Below, piece by piece: positions 5,760 through 7,757 of a stretch of 7,757 bases of DNA. The notes beneath the pieces were generated by a model. The model saw nothing but the letters and a program-made list of their open reading frames with translations, did no database searches and had not been told where the DNA came from. Position 1 is the first letter of the stretch; every line of letters begins with the position of its first letter. The DNA is taken from assembly GCA_002291875.1 (NCBI GenBank), contig DBAV01000062.1, forward strand, positions 1 to 7,757. The letters run 5' to 3'. A program made the position numbers and the translations under genes. Source of the DNA: Hyphomonadaceae bacterium UBA1001 (lineage in GTDB: Bacteria; Pseudomonadota; Alphaproteobacteria; Caulobacterales; Aquidulcibacteraceae).

Positions 5760-7757
5760 ATGCCGATCAAGACCCGCACCCCCCTTGCTCTCGCCCTGAT
5801 CGCGCCTGCGTTCGCGCTCGGGCTCCTGCCCCTGGCCGAACCGCCCGCCGCGTTTGCCCAGGCCACCCAGGGGCTGAACCTGCGCGACGTCGACATCCGC
5901 GCCTTCATCGAGGATGTGGCGCGCACCACCGGTCGGACCATCATCATCGACCCGCGCGTGCAGGGCCGCGTCACCGTCATCTCCCAACGCGCCCTGTCGA
6001 ACGAAGAGCTGTTCACGCTGTTCCAGTCCACCCTGCGCGCCAATGGCTTTGTCGCGGTTCCGACAGGCCGCAATGCCTGGCGGGTGGTGCCCGAGGAGGC
6101 CGCGGCCCGAGCGCCCGCAGCCCCCGGCACCGAAACCGGCGTCCAGAACCGCTTTGTCTCGGAGGTGTTCCGTCTGCGCTTCGCCAGCCCCGAAAGCGTT
6201 GCCGGTGCGGTGCGACCCCTCCTGTCCGAGCGCGGACAGGTCGCCGCACAGCCCGGCTCGAGCGCGCTGGTGGTGGTCGATTTCGGCGACAATGTGCAGC
6301 GCATCCGCGCGGTGATCGCCCGGCTCGACCAGGACACTTCGGATTTTCGCACGCTCACGCTCTCGAACATGGGCGCGGCCGAAATGGCCCGCATCGCCGA
6401 GGGACTGGCATCTTCGGGGGCGGCGGGCGCGGAGGGTACGCGCACCATCACGGCCATTCCCGTGGGGACCGGCAATGCGCTGGTGCTGCGCGGCGACGCA
6501 CGGACGCTCGACCGCATCGTGCCCATCCTCGTTGATCTCGACGCACGCGCCTCGAACCGGGACGACATCCGCGTCATTCCGCTGCGCTTTGCCGTGGCCG
6601 AGGAGATCGTGCCGATCCTGACCCAGGTCTCGGCCACCCTCACCCAGGCAGAAGGCGGTTCGGCCGGGGGCGCGGCCTCTGCGGCCGCCTCGCCGCGGCG
6701 GGCCAACATCGCCGCGCACAAGGCCACCAACGCGCTGATCGTGTCGGCCGATCCCGACACCCAGCGCATCCTGGGCGATGTGATCGCCCGCCTGGACGTT
6801 CGCCAGCCCCAGATCCTGGTCGAGGCAATCATCGTCGAGGTGTCCGACCAGGCCGCCAAGGAGCTGGGGCTTCAGTTCCTGCTGGCGGGCACACAGTCGA
6901 ACTCGGTGCCCTTCGTATCCCAGAATGTCGGCCGCTCGGCACCGAACCTGCTGGCGCTGACCGGTGCACTGGCGCTGGGCGAGGACGATGACAGCGTGGG
7001 GGCGGGGACGCTGCGCTCGGCGGCCATCAATTCGCTGCTGGGCGCGCGCGGGGGGGCATTCGGCTTTGGCGGGCAGAACGCCGACGGTGTGCTGTTCGGC
7101 TTTATCCTGAACGCCCTGCGCGAGGACACCGGCTCGAACGTGCTGTCCACACCGTCCGTGCTGACACTGGACAACGAGGAAGCCTCGATCCTGGTCGGCC
7201 AGCAGATCCCCGTGACCACGGGCGAGGCGCTGGGCGATGACAACCGAAACCCGTTCCGCACCGTGACCCGCCAGGATGTCGGCGTGCGCCTGACCGTCAC
7301 CCCGCGCATCAGCGATGGCGGGGCCATCCGGCTGGACATCGCCCAGGAGGTGTCCAGCGTGTTCGGCCCGGTGGCCAGCACGTCCAGTGACCTGATCACC
7401 AATCGCCGCCTGATCGAGAACGTGGTCCAGGTCGACGATGGCGAGATCATCGTGCTGGGCGGGCTGATCCAGGACGACCTCCAGCGCACCCAGTCGGCAA
7501 TTCCCCTTTTGTCGGACATCCCGATCGCCGGCCGGCTGTTCCGCAGCGAGGGCACCTCGCGCACCCGCACCAATCTGATGGTGTTCCTGCGTCCCAGCAT
7601 CGTGGCCGACCCCGAGGACGCCCGTCGCGTGACCGCGCGCCAGATCGACGCCATCCGCGGCGCCCAGGAGGCCGGAGGCTTTGCCCCGCGCGAGGAGGGT
7701 GTGGACCTCGATGCGGTGCTCGCGCCAGCGTCGCGGCCTCCCGCCCCCCCCCGGCCG
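5760..7757 (+). CDS. gspD: Type II secretion system secretin GspD (3'-truncated by the window edge)
   Basis: 666 codons are open from the ATG at 5760 to the last base. The stop lies beyond the window. The signal peptide is about residues 1-33 (cleavage after AFA, before QATQ). The periplasmic ring domains follow. N0 (about 36-112) has LNLRDVDIRAFIEDVA and the IIIDPRVQGRVTV strand. N1 (about 132-192) has VFRLRFASPESV. N2 is about 196-262. N3 (about 268-346) is interrupted by a Gly/Ala/Ser-rich loop (298-313). The secretin pore domain (about 350-612) contains QILVEAIIVEVSD, NVLSTPSVLTLDNEEASILVG, QQIPVTTG, VGVRLTVTPRISDGGAIRLDI and the secretin signature GEIIVLGGLIQDDL...IPLLSDIPIAGRLF...LMVFLRPSI. 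Residues 613-666 are a Pro/Ala-rich tail, and whether a pilotin-binding S-domain follows cannot be seen. Twelve to fifteen such subunits form the outer-membrane exit channel. A GTG at 5751 is an in-frame alternative start. Neither start has a clear Shine-Dalgarno. The 61-base gap after gspC holds only weak short hairpins. GspD rather than PilQ or type III secretins is favoured by the N0-N3 layout and by gspC next door. Confidence 0.95.
   Translation, partial: MPIKTRTPLALALIAPAFALGLLPLAEPPAAFAQATQGLNLRDVDIRAFIEDVARTTGRTIIIDPRVQGRVTVISQRALSNEELFTLFQSTLRANGFVAVPTGRNAWRVVPEEAAARAPAAPGTETGVQNRFVSEVFRLRFASPESVAGAVRPLLSERGQVAAQPGSSALVVVDFGDNVQRIRAVIARLDQDTSDFRTLTLSNMGAAEMARIAEGLASSGAAGAEGTRTITAIPVGTGNALVLRGDARTLDRIVPILVDLDARASNRDDIRVIPLRFAVAEEIVPILTQVSATLTQAEGGSAGGAASAAASPRRANIAAHKATNALIVSADPDTQRILGDVIARLDVRQPQILVEAIIVEVSDQAAKELGLQFLLAGTQSNSVPFVSQNVGRSAPNLLALTGALALGEDDDSVGAGTLRSAAINSLLGARGGAFGFGGQNADGVLFGFILNALREDTGSNVLSTPSVLTLDNEEASILVGQQIPVTTGEALGDDNRNPFRTVTRQDVGVRLTVTPRISDGGAIRLDIAQEVSSVFGPVASTSSDLITNRRLIENVVQVDDGEIIVLGGLIQDDLQRTQSAIPLLSDIPIAGRLFRSEGTSRTRTNLMVFLRPSIVADPEDARRVTARQIDAIRGAQEAGGFAPREEGVDLDAVLAPASRPPAPPRP

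Noticed and set aside
5721..6859. Two overlapping long minus-strand open frames opposite gspD
   Set aside because: They are opposite well-conserved GspD N-domains. Their translations are Arg/Ser/Ala-rich with no motifs, so they are antisense shadows.
6872..7654. A 260-codon minus-strand open frame opposite the GspD pore domain
   Set aside because: The plus strand encodes the unmistakable secretin signature here. The minus-strand product is Ser/Arg-rich without motifs.

Overview
The window is GC-rich (about two thirds G+C, judged by eye) and every gene I accept lies on the + strand. The proteins are alphaproteobacterial in style: a long TonB-dependent receptor (TBDR) with an acidic pre-plug segment, directly followed by type II secretion (T2SS) genes gspC and gspD. 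Caulobacterales, Maricaulales or Sphingomonadales are the best guesses. There is no rRNA or similar marker to settle this.

Layout: (1) nt 1-1956 is the 3' part of a gene for a large, probably exported, tandem-repeat protein with a predicted beta-helix-like fold. Its 5' end lies outside the window. The last half of one module and one complete module are visible, about 440 residues per repeat. (2) nt 1957-2089 is a 133-base gap with a strong 12-bp hairpin and a plausible ribosome binding site. (3) nt 2090-4768 is a complete 892-residue TBDR. (4) nt 4781-5698 is gspC, starting 12 bases after the TBDR stop, with its Shine-Dalgarno overlapping that stop. (5) nt 5760-7757 is gspD, cut by the window's right edge after 666 codons.

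How they may work together: GspC (inner membrane, PDZ) and GspD (outer-membrane secretin) are the two parts that connect the T2SS inner-membrane platform to the outer-membrane channel. The tight TBDR-gspC junction means the receptor is almost certainly co-transcribed with the secretion system. The repeat protein just upstream looks extracellular: all ten visible cysteines fall into five close pairs, and it has Asp-rich motifs. It is a good candidate for a T2SS cargo, a surface partner of the TBDR, or both. The coupling of a receptor, a putative secreted repeat protein and a T2SS is the most interesting aspect of the window. The individual T2SS genes look orthodox. I saw no mobile elements, CRISPR arrays, tRNAs or phage genes.
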